Assembly (NCBI GenBank): GCA_963170055.1 | Contig: CAUJGJ010000444.1 | Coordinates: forward strand, 7,047,618-7,111,617 | Reading direction: 5' to 3' | From: Halisarca cf. caerulea | Taxonomy: Eukaryota > Porifera > Demospongiae > Chondrillida > Halisarcidae | Length of the DNA stretch: 64,000 nt | In this document: positions 29,391 to 40,779 of the stretch, in pieces | Numbering within the stretch: position 1 is the stretch's first letter | Layout of the letters: each line of letters starts with the position of its first letter | The notes under the pieces: generated by a model | The model's input: the letters and a program-made list of their open reading frames with translations, nothing else | What the model was told of the DNA's origin: nothing | Database searches by the model: none | Program-made: the position numbers and the translations under genes

Positions 29391-30299
29391 ACATACGTAT
29401 GTATGTTCCTGTTCCTACATGTAATGTCAAAGCAGCGCCTTGTCACACTCTGTCAGCATATGGATCAACATGGGATTTCAGAAAGGATTCATGCCAACAC
29501 CAAAAGAACGCCAGCCAATGCCTCCTGCCAACAGACATGATAAAGGCCAGGGTGTACGAGATGTACAAGAAGTTGGGTGAGGGCAATGGTGAGCTGCTGA
29601 ACAGTCATCCAACATAATGTTTATTGTAAATAATCGTTTTGAAAACAATTCTTGTTGTTGTTACTCTTGTGGTTACTTCCTGTTGCCCATAAATGGAGCG
29701 TTACACTTCCGGAATTCGTATATTTACCTTTATCCCGTGGGTTTTACAGAGTTTCTGCAGTTCTTTTCTACTCAACGACTCCAAAGTACTCTCCGAAGGT
29801 AGACACCACAGGCACTACACTACACGTGTAGGCACCATTATTGTGCAGTGATTATGTTATGTTAGGCTTTAGGTGCAGTCACAGTTTTATCTTTCTTATA
29901 ACATTCACAAGTAATTTGGGACGAGGGGCAGCAGGCCCATGGGTTTTTACCCGAATTACTCATTACACTATTTTGTATATGTTTTGTACAGTAGTAAGTA
30001 CAGTAATAGGATATACTACTGTGAAGTAGTAGTATATATGCTGCCTAACAGTAGTATATCCTATTCAAAATAGCAATGCTTTCTCCATACAATGACCGAG
30101 AATTAAGAAAAGTAATGTGGACATCATGGGCAAGAGGACGACTCGTGCTCAAGGCACAAGGTATTTCTCGTGCAAGAATAGTCCACACCCACACACAACA
30201 GTCAGGCACCTTGCCACTAGCTACCATCAACACCAACATCCTCCCTACAATCAACACCTACGCATCCTGTCCAAACAGCAACACCATCAGCCCAGCCTT
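29391..30299. other. no recognised gene
   Basis: Short ORFs only. GAGGGGCAGCAGGCCCATGGG with a TTTTTACCCGAATTAC tail (29928-29960) resembles 4126-4160 (GGGGCGGCAGCCCCCACGAG), so a dispersed repeat boundary may lie here. A hairpin at 30005-30065 is listed separately. Confidence 0.35.
30005..30065. repeat. perfect 17-bp inverted repeat (hairpin)
   Basis: AATAGGATATACTACTG at 30005-30021 and its exact reverse complement at 30049-30065, with a 27-base loop that itself contains TAGTAGTATATATG. Confidence 0.9.
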
Positions 30300-31060
30300 T
30301 CCAGCCCATTGATTTCACCAAGCAGGTTGGTCCTGCGAATCCACTCGGTAGTGATGCAACACCATTGCAGTAATTTGTGGAAGTTTTTGGGAGCAAACAA
30401 ATTTGTATGCACAACAGAATCCGCCTGGTGAGTCATACAACTGGACTCCAACATGCACTTAGCAAGACAATGTTATTGGGGATACTGCTGACAATGGGGG
30501 TTCACTGGTTCCCGATGTGAGGGATTATTGGTCCCAAAATCCATTATTGGGTGTACCATGCATTGCCAAATGCATATCAGTGTTGTGGTCCAAGGCTCTG
30601 ATGCAATTCTGCATTATAATGACAACACCACTGCTGTGTGATCAGGGGAATCTGGATTTGACAAGCTGTACAAGATTCGACCATTGCTAGATACTGTGAA
30701 AAGGAATTCTCTGACAAGGTACACCAAGCCACACTGAGAGAATTCTGTTGACGAGGCAATGGTTTTTGTTCAAGGGGAAAAGCAGCCTTAAGCAGTACAT
30801 GACGAACAAACCCACCAAACAGGTGTACAAAGTGTGGGTTAGGGCAGACGCAATTACAGAAATGTACAAATATAAGTAGCAAAGGAGGTTTTGGATAATG
30901 TGATCTGGCTTGAATCTGAAGACTTTGTAGAAGAAAAAGGATGCTTGGATAATTGTGCTGACTACATGGACGCTTTGGGACCAGGCACCTAGGTGCTTGA
31001 AAGTCATAAATGAAAATGAAGATTATATACTGCAAAGATTATAGAAGACTTAGAAACAGA
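30300..31060 (+). pseudogene. piggyBac transposase remnant
   Basis: Recognisable only across frames: GPANPLGSDATPLQ, LVPDVRDYWSQNPLLGVPCI, LYKIRPLLDTVK, SVDEAMV (region of the first catalytic Asp), then KQYMTNKPTKQVYKVWVRAD. This is the order of a piggyBac (DDE_Tnp_1_7) N-terminal half. Frameshifts and stops are abundant. The second and third catalytic segments were not found and no TTAA-flanked ends were identified. Confidence 0.65.
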
Positions 31061-31710
31061 GCCAAGGACAATTGTTTTTTGCCAAAGATACCTTGACCGC
31101 GTGTAGCTTTAATCAATACTGTACATATGTGCACAGTTTATTAAAGATATTGAGCATGTGAATACATCGCTGCTACAGCAGCTGTACACTTATCATTTAC
31201 ATACACAACCTACAAAAGAAGAGGCTTCCAGAAGAAGATACATGTGCCTCCAATGATAAGGCCAAGGTGATGGCTGGGATTGTAACACAATGGAATACTA
31301 CGGAATACACATGTGTGTGCTGTACATACACTCCATGCACAAAGGTAAGCAACAAGATACAAGTAAAGTCACAAAGAAAAAGTATTTTAGTGTGAGTTTT
31401 CGCATGTGGGACATGTCCATTTGCACTTAAATGGCTTCCAAAGTGGCGATTCTACTCGCTAGGAAACTCCTCAGTTTCTTACTTGTACAAATCAAAACGG
31501 ACAGTTTATCAACGTTGTCACAGCAGTATAAACATATCTAAGCTACTTGTTGCGCTACTTTATAGCCCAATGTTTTCCTTTGGTGTTCAAATAATCGACG
31601 ATTTATCCGATAGTCCCGATCAGCAGTTTTTGGATTTGAGTAAATCAGAGCATAGGCCTAGAGACACAAATATGGGCTAAAATGTTCCTATCAGTGATAT
31701 CTAACGTTCT
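31061..31710. other. no recognised gene
   Basis: Short ORFs only; no motif, terminal repeat or low-complexity tract of note. Confidence 0.35.
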
Positions 31711-31828
31711 ACCCATGGGGGTTTTGAATACTGAAACAGTTTCAAAGATATTCAAGAAAAACTTGCAAAGTTCTGAATAATTCCGCAATAACTTCCTGGA
31801 ATCACGCGGCATCAAAACCCCCATGGGT
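31711..31828. mobile_element. 118-bp MITE-like element with perfect 17-bp inverted ends
   Basis: ACCCATGGGGGTTTTGA at 31711-31727 is exactly complemented at 31812-31828. The interior is 84 bp without coding capacity. No target duplication is obvious beside the ends, so the mobile nature is inferred from the structure only. Confidence 0.6.
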
Positions 31829-32390
31829 AAAAAGTTAAAGTACCCAACACTAATAACGATAAAACCCTCGGAAGGCTCCTACGACATGGCAGTTTGCTGA
31901 CAATATCTGCTTCCCGAAGAGAGCGCCTTTCACATGACAGTCATGTGATTTTACTGTGACATCATCCTAGACTTTCTTTGCAACCCCAAAGTGAGGACGA
32001 TCTCGAAGCCTTAAGGTGGATAAATAAGGAAGTAATCAATGCGTGAACGAAAAAGCAAGTTTGACAGAAACATCCCATTCCGATCCATAAGCCATTATCT
32101 ACAAAAACAGGAATTGATTGAAGTCAAACATCGGCAACAAAGACACCCGAGTGTATATCCGCTGGCGATGGGCAACACATCAAGGTATGCGATCTTTGTT
32201 TAAATACACTATGTCCCACATGCGTTGCTTATTAAGTCTTCTTTCAGTAGCCATTTTTACTCTCATTTTTATTCACCTACTTCCTGTTGCATTTATATAT
32301 TACATATATGAATAGCGTGTTATACTTCCGGAATTCATAATGAAAATAATATAGGGGCTGCCGCATATAGGGACCTGACTAAAAAAAAAC
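31829..32390. other. no recognised gene
   Basis: Short hydrophobic ORFs; AT-rich. An A9 tract precedes the HTH fragment that follows. Confidence 0.35.
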
Positions 32391-32494
32391 TGGACCAATG
32401 ATGACATGGAGAGGGCCATTGAGTGTGTAGGGCACGGTAATACCAGCATTAAAATAGTGGCAGCTGAGTACAGTGGATACAGGAAATGGTAGTG
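32391..32494 (+). pseudogene. pogo-type HTH_psq fragment
   Basis: The frame reads WTNDDMERAIECVGHGNTSI then KIVAAEYSGYRKW before a stop. The M-x-x-A-I-x-x-V-x-x-G-x-x-S-I-x-x-A-A-x-x-Y spacing is that of the psq/CENP-B-type helix-turn-helix opening pogo-family transposases. Nothing else of a transposase follows. Confidence 0.5.
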
Positions 32495-33394
32495 ATAGGG
32501 TATGGGCAAACACATCAACAGGTACTGGTAATGGTGAGACGTTACTCTTTAATGTGGTACCGGCTTTGTCCCTTTTGTTAACTTTCACAATATCCTGTGT
32601 ACAAATGATTTTTCGTTGAATTCCAAGTGGGGCTGGAGATCTGTATCTGTGGCTATCATGTTCATCACAACACAAATGACTCCTAGAATGTCACTGCTGT
32701 ACCTGCCAAAGGTGCTGTTTACATTTGTGCAATCTGTAGAATGCCGGCTATTCAAACCTTCACGAGAAAAGGGAACAGCATTGATCTTCATGCATTGTAC
32801 TTTTCACAGATTCTCACTGATTTGCAAAACTGCAAAAGTTTAGGTCCACACACATTATGTACCAGACTGTCTGCTAAAGGACTGTTTCAAAATTTGTAGC
32901 CATCTTTAGCATCAAATTCACTCTCTTTTGGGGTGCTCACTGTTCTTTAGGGTGCAGTTGGCAAAGTTATATATGGATGCCAATGTAACTTATACTCTTG
33001 TTGCCAAATGGACTGGCTTAAGATGTTGATAGAAGTTGCCTTGGTTGCTTTGTTGTGTCCTCCCCCCCCCCCTTCACACATATTTTTTTAAATCCCGCCA
33101 GTCCCCGGCACATGTCAGACAAAGCTCTGCCTTGTCTGACATCCCTCACCATCCCGCCAACCCAACCACTACCCAATCCCCTGATGCTACTAAGGGGGGC
33201 AGTCTTCCCACTGTCTGTGGATGGCGATGGGGGCAACCTTCTTGCTGAGGCAGTGTCAGGGCGCTCCTGGAGTATCTTGCCCCCATTTCCAACATTGAGA
33301 TACTCTAGCTTACCAACGGTCAACACCTGGTTGGCTTTCGCGAGGAGTCGCATGATGCCATTGAGCTGACCCACACATTTACATGTGGATCAGC
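32495..33394. other. no assigned gene; GC-richer stretch with ORFs on both strands
   Basis: From about 33060 the sequence becomes GC-rich, with a C9-10 run at 33062-33072. It stays open on the minus strand (33374-33018, 118 codons beginning MGQLNGIMRLLAKANQVLTV) and on the plus strand. I recognise neither reading. It precedes and may belong to the nuclease-like remnant that follows. Confidence 0.35.
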
Positions 33395-33803
33395 CAATGT
33401 GCGAGGACTGCGAAAGCAGGAGCTGGGTGTTACAGCCCTGAGACGTGCCAGGCACAACATTGCCACCAGCAAGAAGGCTCTCCTGTCCACTAGTGGCTCC
33501 GTGGACAGCTATGGTCGACTGCTGGTAACTGTCCACCTTGTGCAGGATGGTGTGAGTACTACCAACTGAGAGGACCTCGTACAGCAAGGCCTCTCCGTTC
33601 CCTTTGGGGAGGCCCCCTCCAGCATCAAGGAGGCCCATCATGTGGCCATGGAGGAGAGGAGAGGCCTCTACAGCCTCAGTGCAGACATGTCTGCACTGAG
33701 GTTAGACGGCAGCTCCTCTCCTCCACCAAGGTACGCATCATCATTGGTAGTGACGTCTGCCGAATCACGAGTCAAGGTGGAGGAAGCAATGAAGGCCACT
33801 TGA
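33395..33803 (+). pseudogene. possible staphylococcal-nuclease-like (TNase) domain remnant
   Basis: One frame with a single internal TGA reads RGLRKQELGVTALRRARHNI, SVDSYGRLLVTVHLVQDG (resembling the D-x-Y-G-R-L-L-x-x-V strand of SNase folds), then after the stop EDLVQQGLSVPFGEAP and HHVAMEERRGLYS (like the L-V-x-x-G-L and A-x-x-x-x-R-G-L-W ends). It continues open to about 33803. The arrangement fits a SNase domain C-terminal half, but catalytic residues are not evident. Local GC content is higher than in its neighbours, possibly a host-gene or retrocopy origin. Assignment is tentative. Confidence 0.4.
33674..33701. repeat. 28-bp perfect palindrome
   Basis: CCTCAGTGCAGACA joined directly to its complement, with no spacer, inside the nuclease-like frame. 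Confidence 0.95.
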
Positions 33804-33901
33804 TGATTCGGAAGAGCAATATCAAAGGTGCAGGGCTGGGTCTCTTTGTACATGGGGCCCGACCCAATTTGTACATACCAGATGATGAATTTTAACTTGC
33901 T

Positions 33902-35320
33902 ATTCCCTCCGTCCCCTTCCCAGAGGTCACCCCCCTCTAACCCTGATTATGAATAATTGGGTGTAAATAGTTTTGCATTCAATGGCCTCTGTGGGTTAGC
34001 ACGGCGTCCAATAGCACACATTTGTGACCCCGTCCATACTTTAGCTGCCAACAGAATACAGCAATTATAATGACTTTTGTGAGGAGTTTTAAGGCCATTT
34101 TTCATGCAACTTCAGATGACTTCGCTTGGAGCATGGATGCCATTGAACTTACTGTATTGTTTAGCAAGGTGCCAAGCAAGGTGCCAAAATATGACAGCTA
34201 TTGGGTCATTCATGTTAATATTAACCTTATTAATCTCCACTGCTACAATATGTATTGACCCTTTTGCGAGACTAACAGTAACACTATATAGACACTATAT
34301 CAATCTCCTATATATAGTATATTGTATTGGTCCACTGATTTTTATATCTTACAATTTACATTATAATTGCTGTAGTCCTGCCTTTGCAGAATTAATCTTT
34401 GTGTGACACAAAATTGTAATGGTGTATATCAAAAATTCTAATAATTTTTCTCTATATATTTCGCTCTTGTACAATTATCCGGAATGCTTCGTAATAGAGC
34501 AGATTGACAACTACTAAGACACAGACTGAACAAGTACAGTAACTTTACCACATTTAATCCATTAGTAGCATGCAACAGACATTATACACGTTACTACATT
34601 AAGCACAACAGTTATTATCGCGACTAACTACCAGGTATGTATTACTTATATACCGCAGTTATTGCTTTGTATTTATATAAAAAAAATTAATTTTGAACAA
34701 GTCATGATCAACTATTTTCTACTACTGTTTATTATATATTACAGGGTTAGAAATATGCATTATTTTATAACATTATACATTATGATGATATTGTCAAGTT
34801 GAACCTGATTTATGACTAATTTTAAGGGGCTGCCATAGATTTCTTGCATACCATCGAATACCTGCCTTCGACCCAGTTCAGATAGATCTGGAACAATAGA
34901 TTTATCCCTAACAACCAACCCCCAAAGAGTTACTTGTAAATTATGGAATTTTAAATTACTGGCTTCCGTACCTTGCTAGCAAGACAAACACCCTCCTCTC
35001 TCCCCAGAGCCCGCATTTAAAATTTCTTTTATGGGCCTTTATCACAAGTATTGCCCCCCAACCTAATGCACAATCCTAATAGCCACACCTTACAGACACT
35101 CCCAGAGGTCGTAGACATTAGATTTCAATTTACACTGTCTTAAGTAGAGAATTTACACTGTCTTAAGTAAAGAAGATTAGTTACATCACAAATATGTGTT
35201 ATATATCAGTTAGTAAACTATGTATTTCACAACACCTCGTCTTGTGGGGAATACCTGTTCAACAGGTCTGAAGCTGTATAGCATCATATTGGTAAAGTCA
35301 CCTTCTGAAAACATTGTATA
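33902..35320. other. AT-rich non-coding stretch
   Basis: No gene. Very AT-rich from about 34240 to 34800. A 19-base word (GAATTTACACTGTCTTAAGT) is tandemly repeated near 35129-35170. Confidence 0.4.
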
Positions 35321-35327
35321 TATATAG

Positions 35328-35420
35328 AGAATTCTTCACCTTTCATACCGTAACCCGACACAACAATTTGCTCAACATTAGCAAAGTGCAAGGCTTCAAG
35401 AAGTAAACTGAATAGAATCA
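35328..35420 (+). repeat. CACTA-associated repeat, copy 1 (pair of 37428-37520)
   Basis: AGAATTCTTCACCTTTCATA and the following 70 bases recur at 37428-37520 with few differences. Both copies flank CACTA-like sequence. Confidence 0.8.
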
Positions 35421-36056
35421 ACACCAACGCAAATGGGCGGAGGGCTTTCTAGAGTGGATTCAAATAGAAAGAAAGCTACAACAGGGTGTTAACAATTAGG
35501 ACCTGCTAACTGGATTGAGGTACTTCTGTGCTACCAAGGGGGGGGGGGATAGAGCAGCACAGGATTTACAAGTGGATGACTGCCAATACAGGAGTGACAC
35601 TGTCACATCCGCAGCCCATCACGGCTGGCAGTCACTCCAAGAAACACAACCGCATATGAGAAAATGGCCGAAATGATGTATCTCAAGGACATAGGGAGCA
35701 GCGTCTCCTATGATGCCCAGAATTTGAGGAATAGTGATGGCACTGGTGAGGATATGATTCCCCCCTTTTCCTCCACTACCACTGCCGCCACCACTGCCAG
35801 AGGCAAGGTGATAAAGTATGAAGGCATGTGGTGACAAATGTTACAAGACCTCTATTATTATCCCCATGCCATGCTCACATACACATCTAGCAGGTAAAAA
35901 ACTGAAAAACAATCCATAAAAAACTGTTCCTAATTTTTTGATTTGATTTGTGCATGTACGTGGGTGGGCGCGCGCACCTATGTGCGAGTGAAATTGATTT
36001 AAATTATATCATAGACTGTGTGTGTGTGTGAAATTGATTCAAATTTGCTGATCAAA
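35421..36056. other. no recognised gene
   Basis: Contains a G9 run at about 35541 and a GCGCGC-rich/GT tract near 35955-36030. No ORF with a motif. Confidence 0.35.
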
Positions 36057-36300
36057 TGTATTGCAGCCACATGAAAAGCCACACAATGAATTGTCTATAT
36101 TGTTTTTACTTTCACCAAAGTGCCCGCAGTGTCCAGAACAATGCTTGATATATGTCAACAACATGGGCCATTGGCGTAAGGCGGTACTCAATTTATCGGC
36201 TATTTATGCCGGTACTCAATTTATCGGCTACATTTTGATGAAATTGGCATATTTGTTCATTTCATCAGTAAAGAGTCTATAAGAATAGAATCATGTTTCA
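36057..36300 (+). repeat. dispersed repeat copy 1 (pair of 40343-40710), with internal 28-bp duplication
   Basis: From TGTATTGCAGCCACATGAAA to TTTCAAAATGTTAG the sequence matches 40343-40710. Here the word CGGTACTCAATTTATCGGCT is duplicated in tandem. The other copy carries a long GA tract instead, at the position where this one has ATATATGTCAACAAC. Confidence 0.8.
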
Positions 36301-37220
36301 AAATGTTAGAATAATTCCAGAACAATACTATAGAAAGGTCTGGTGAATATATATATGTACAGGAACATTTTCACAGTATTCCCACTACGATGGCTGCAGC
36401 AAGGGGGAAGATGGCAAAGCGCTGCGTACGCATACATCAGAGCACCACGCAAGCAGCTATACACTCTGTTTCACAAACCATGTGCTCATAATTAGAAGAA
36501 TGCTGCTGCGTTCAGTGTCTTCGTATTGTGTTCAGTGTCTTCATTTTGTAAGTGCCAGTCAATATAGTGCACCAAGGCATAAATTTCCAAAATTTGAATT
36601 TCCCGCTGCTGACATACTTTGTCATAGACCATAGGTTGATAGCAACATATTACCAAAATGTTCCTCCCAATGCACTCTATCCAACACTTGCACTTTCATG
36701 CTAATGTGATTAAGTTCTTGTGTTGCTGCCAATCAGATTCATCCAAACGCCCTTCTGCGCAAATCACACAAGTCACGAGCATAGTAACGTAACAATGGCT
36801 TCCACCTAAGAATTTCATTGTAAGGTTTGCATTGTTCTCATTAGCTCCTTGATATTTTCGTTTGTTCATTGCAGCGTCTGCCACAAGTTATGGAAATCAT
36901 GGGTTAACAGAAGGTTTGAGCAGCGAAGTTGCCGTCGAAGCCACCTTCTCCTGAGCGAGCTGCGATAAACATCATATTCCATGACGAAAGCATTTTCCAT
37001 TCCAACAATGATGAAAGTGTGTTGTAGGGGACATAGACCAGCAATTGTCAGAACAAAGTCAAAATGTGCTGGATTGATGGTGTCTGATTTTATTGAAGAG
37101 AAGGGGGGGATTTCTACCTTCAAGCGATGAGGAGTATGAAAAAGCAAAGGAGATAGCAGGAATCCAGGAATCAGCCAGTTACTATTGAATAGACGATAAA
37201 TGAATTAATGGCCAACATTT
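36301..37220. other. no recognised gene
   Basis: Contains a tandem CGTATTGTGTTCAGTGTCTT-like word near 36515-36545 and small ORFs on both strands without motifs. Confidence 0.35.
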
Positions 37221-37345
37221 TCTGATTCTCTTGAGTGCTCCATATTTTCTTCTTGGATTGAATTTTGACTTGTTTCATCCATTCAAACACTTAACATACT
37301 CTGTAGGAGCAATCTATTTAACAATTTATAACCAACGTTTTAAGG
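37221..37345 (+). pseudogene. CACTA/EnSpm transposase fragment, copy 1
   Basis: The frame reads FLLGLNFDLFHPFKHLTYSV then GAIYLTIYNQ, matching the opening of the longer fragment at 43085. Similarity ends where the 43-kb copy continues into NLPRHGRNL. 37428-37520 then repeats 35328-35420. Confidence 0.6.
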
Positions 37346-37427
37346 TGACTTTACCAGTATTTCCTATAGCCACACCTTTGTGGAATTTTGGTGTTACAGT
37401 GAAATGTAGGATTGGAAACGTTGGATA

Positions 37428-37520
37428 TAGAATTCTTCACCTTTCATACCGTAGCCCGACACAACAATTTACTCAACATTAGCAAATTGTAAGGCTTCAG
37501 GAAGTAAACTGAATAGAATG
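37428..37520 (+). repeat. CACTA-associated repeat, copy 2
   Basis: Pair of 35328-35420, same orientation, 2.1 kb away. Confidence 0.8.
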
Positions 37521-38118
37521 AACACCCTTCCACAAATAAAAACATCCTTTTTGTGGGGAAAAACTAGTGGACCACTGCTTGACATGTACTCCCAAACTCT
37601 TTCCTTCTCCATTTTGTCCAACAATGAGTGTATTTCTCCAACCCATTTCACCTGATATATGGATACAATAAATTGGGACATAAACTGTGAATTGAAACAT
37701 GTGCAAATGGCCATATCCAGATCCATATCTTCTTGTGACTTGCTTATGGTCACACAGCTAAGCTCAGTTCCATTGAAAAGTATGGTAAACTTAACACATG
37801 TAATAGTACAATACTTGTGGTTTCTAATGATAAGATTTTTTCTTTGAATTATGCAATTCTGACACATGCATATGATAGACCATGCGAAGACATTGCGACA
37901 TACCAGTTTTTGACCTAACATTTTACTTGTGGGCGGAGTTACGGCAGTTTATATTTAGTATGTAAAGATATATAGAATACATTCTTGCGGAAATTGCAAC
38001 AAAGCAAGGAGTAATTGCTTAATACTATTTACAAGCAGTTTTATCATGCACCAAACATGCGAAATCAATATTTTTATTTTAAAGAAAATCTTAGGGAAAT
38101 AATATTAGTATTTAAGGG
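37521..38118. other. no recognised gene
   Basis: A 150-codon minus-strand frame covers 37469-37921 but has no motif and unusual composition; probably chance. AT-rich up to the piggyBac end. Confidence 0.35.
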
Positions 38119-39902
38119 TTAACCTTTAAACATTCCCATTTCCGTTTCGAAATATTGCGTAACATTCCAAAGCCACTTGAGTGGCTTTTGTGGTGCAAAA
38201 ATAGCTTGATTTTGACGACGGTTTTTCTGCTGTTCTGCTACTTGTAGAAACCTTCTAGCTTGTCCCGAATTTAGTTTGTAGCTAGCGAAATCTTCGTTTG
38301 ACTCGTTGGTGGTTCCTTCTTTACACAAAACTTCCCAATGGTGTCCAAACTGGTTAGTTCCACATATCTAGTTTATAAACTCGTATATTACGTACGTTAT
38401 CGTTTGGTTTGTAAACATTTCGCTGCAAAATTGAACACAATTCACATTAAGGTGGCGGGTGCACCTCTTATAATTAGATGCAAATAATATTCATGATGGA
38501 CTATGAATATCATTTCATGTAAAGTGTACTCCTTCAACTTTTGCGCATGTCAGACGTCAAAAACATACCCTATTATTTTCAGTCTGCTACGGAACCCGCG
38601 CCCTCCTTTTGGGTGTAATGTGCAAGTAAAAGTAAGCTTCAAACGTTGAACGATTTAGTCGAAAAACATTTGGTGTAACATAATTCGCTAGGCATAATTC
38701 GAGAGGCTTCAAGGTGTGGTGACTTGCTGTATCCCGCAATGGATATTTACAGTCATTTGAGGTGTACACTGGTGCCACAGATGGGTCATCAGAGGGTCTT
38801 GGAGCAAGTGTTGTGAAGCATCTTGCCAAGGGGCTGAGGAAGAAAGGCTACCACCATCTGTACTTTGACAACTTCTCCTCAGTTGACCTTGTGCACGATT
38901 TGCTCCAAGACAACCTCTACTGTGTTGCTACCACTCGAACAGACCACAAGAGGTGGCCTCCATCAATGAAGGACATAAAGGAACAGAACAAGAGCTTGAA
39001 ACATGGGGATGAAATCAGTGAGATGGTGGACGGCACTGTGGAGTGTATTGTGTGGAAGGACAATAGATGTGTACCCTTTCTCAATACTATTGCTAAACCA
39101 GGGACACACACAACCATATTCAGGAAGGAGAAAGATGTCCAGCGACAAGAAGTGTCTTGTCCCTTGCCTGTGAAGTTGTATAATCAATTCATGGGGGTGC
39201 TGACTTGGCTGACTCTCGCAGAAAACTTTATAGTTGCAGCCAAAAGTCAAGGCGCTGGTGGAGGCGTCTCTTCTACTTCCTCGTTGATGTATCTATCCAT
39301 CATTAACTCTCACGTCTTGACACGTGAATCCCTTCAGTGCTTCAAAATGACAATGAAAGAATACACACTCGAGCTCACGAAGGAGATGATGTCACAGCTA
39401 AACTCCAAGAAGCACAAAGGACGAATTTCGTCTGACTGTCCACCATCTGGACACTTCTGTGATCGCCACTTCCCCGTCAAAGCTAACAAAACCCTCGTGT
39501 GCCGTGTCTGCAGCTCAGAGAACAAACACGCGAGGATATCGTTCGTTTGTAAGGAATGTAATCCTCAGGATCCAGTCCACCTCTGCCCTTCTCCCTGCTT
39601 CGTCATTTATCACACGAGGTAAACATAACCCGTATACTAGACTATAACTCCACATAACCACATTTCGTCCATAGAATAATGTATATGTGTATAGGAATCT
39701 CTTGTATATTAGTTGTCTTTACATACTATGCTTCACCTTTATTACAGAACGCAATACTACCAAATTACAACAAAATGTGTCAATCTTTAGTAGAAACCAG
39801 GCCTTAGCTTTACGTATAAGAAACAAGACTAAAAAAAATTGGAACCTTTGCGTTTTTTGCGTGCGAGCCACTTAAAGCAGCTTTGGAATGTTTAAAGGTT
39901 AA
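38119..39902 (+). mobile_element. internally deleted piggyBac element with perfect ends
   Basis: TTAA at 38119-38122 and 39899-39902 and an exact 14-bp inverted repeat CCTTTAAACATTCC (perfect over 18 bp including TTAA). Just inside the left end is a palindrome with 9-bp arms, AAAGCCACT-TG-AGTGGCTTT (about 38170). The right end has a partial counterpart (GAGCCACTTAAAGC). The interior carries only the C-terminal half of the transposase (38745-39622). The flanks show no decay of the TTAA duplication. Confidence 0.88.
38745..39622 (+). pseudogene. piggyBac transposase, C-terminal half
   Basis: The frame opens abruptly at FEVYTGATDGSSEGL, inside the catalytic domain. The region with the first catalytic Asp (DEAM motif) is deleted. 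Present are KKGYHHLYFDNFSSVDLV (second catalytic Asp in FDNF), CVATTRTDHKRWPP and VKLYNQFMG. At about 39195 a frameshift replaces the third-Asp motif (MGGVDxAD) with out-of-frame sequence for about 35 codons. A compensating shift near 39295 restores the frame at INSHVL. The C-terminal Cys-rich domain is intact (CRVCSSENKHARISFVC, CKECNP, LCPSPCFVIYHT). Not functional. Confidence 0.82.
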
Positions 39903-40070
39903 CTTAAGGTCAAAGTTTCCAAAGGTTGCAAAAACCAATTAACTTTGTTTTAGGAAGGTCAATAGGTATGTCAAAGGTCAATCATATTTTATAGGTTTAT
40001 TGTAATCTATGAAGGTCAAAAGGTCATTTTTGGCATTCTTGTAAGAATCTAAGATCATTTTTTCCTAAAT

Positions 40071-40102
40071 TAGGGTTAGGATTAGGGTTAGGGTTAGGGT
40101 AA
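40071..40102. repeat. interstitial telomeric repeat (TTAGGG)n
   Basis: Four TTAGGG units, a TTAGGA variant, and a partial TTAGGG at the start, in about 32 bp. TTAGGG is the metazoan telomere unit. The stretch is preceded by AGGTCA-containing words (39906-40027) just after the piggyBac right end. Confidence 0.9.
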
Positions 40103-40342
40103 CGTATCGTGTGCCCATCCTCCCAATGCCGCTCAATTCCTCTTTAAATTTCCTCGTCTACATCACGCACCAGTTATGTTCAAACCACTTCACTCCTTGC
40201 CTATTTAAACTTTAAAAGAGCTCACAATATGCACCTTAATTCCATGCAAATTAATCACTCATACCATCCTCAATGAGTCCAAACAGTCAAGTTGCATGTT
40301 ATGTGGGCTATCATGAGCAAGCTGATGTTCTGCTGATCAGAC

Positions 40343-40710
<368 letters not shown>

Positions 40711-40779
40711 TTGTGAATAACAACCCAAAAAATCCAGGCAGGACAATTCATCGAACTGCACTAATTTCTGCCCAAGCCT

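Noticed and set aside
37469..37921. 150-codon minus-strand ORF
   Set aside because: No motif, overlaps a duplicated non-coding repeat at its end, mixed hydrophobic composition; probably chance.
39903..40030. Clustered AGGTCA words as a nuclear-receptor response element
   Set aside because: Irregular spacing in AT-rich repeats with no neighbouring gene; kept only as a remark with the TTAGGG tract.
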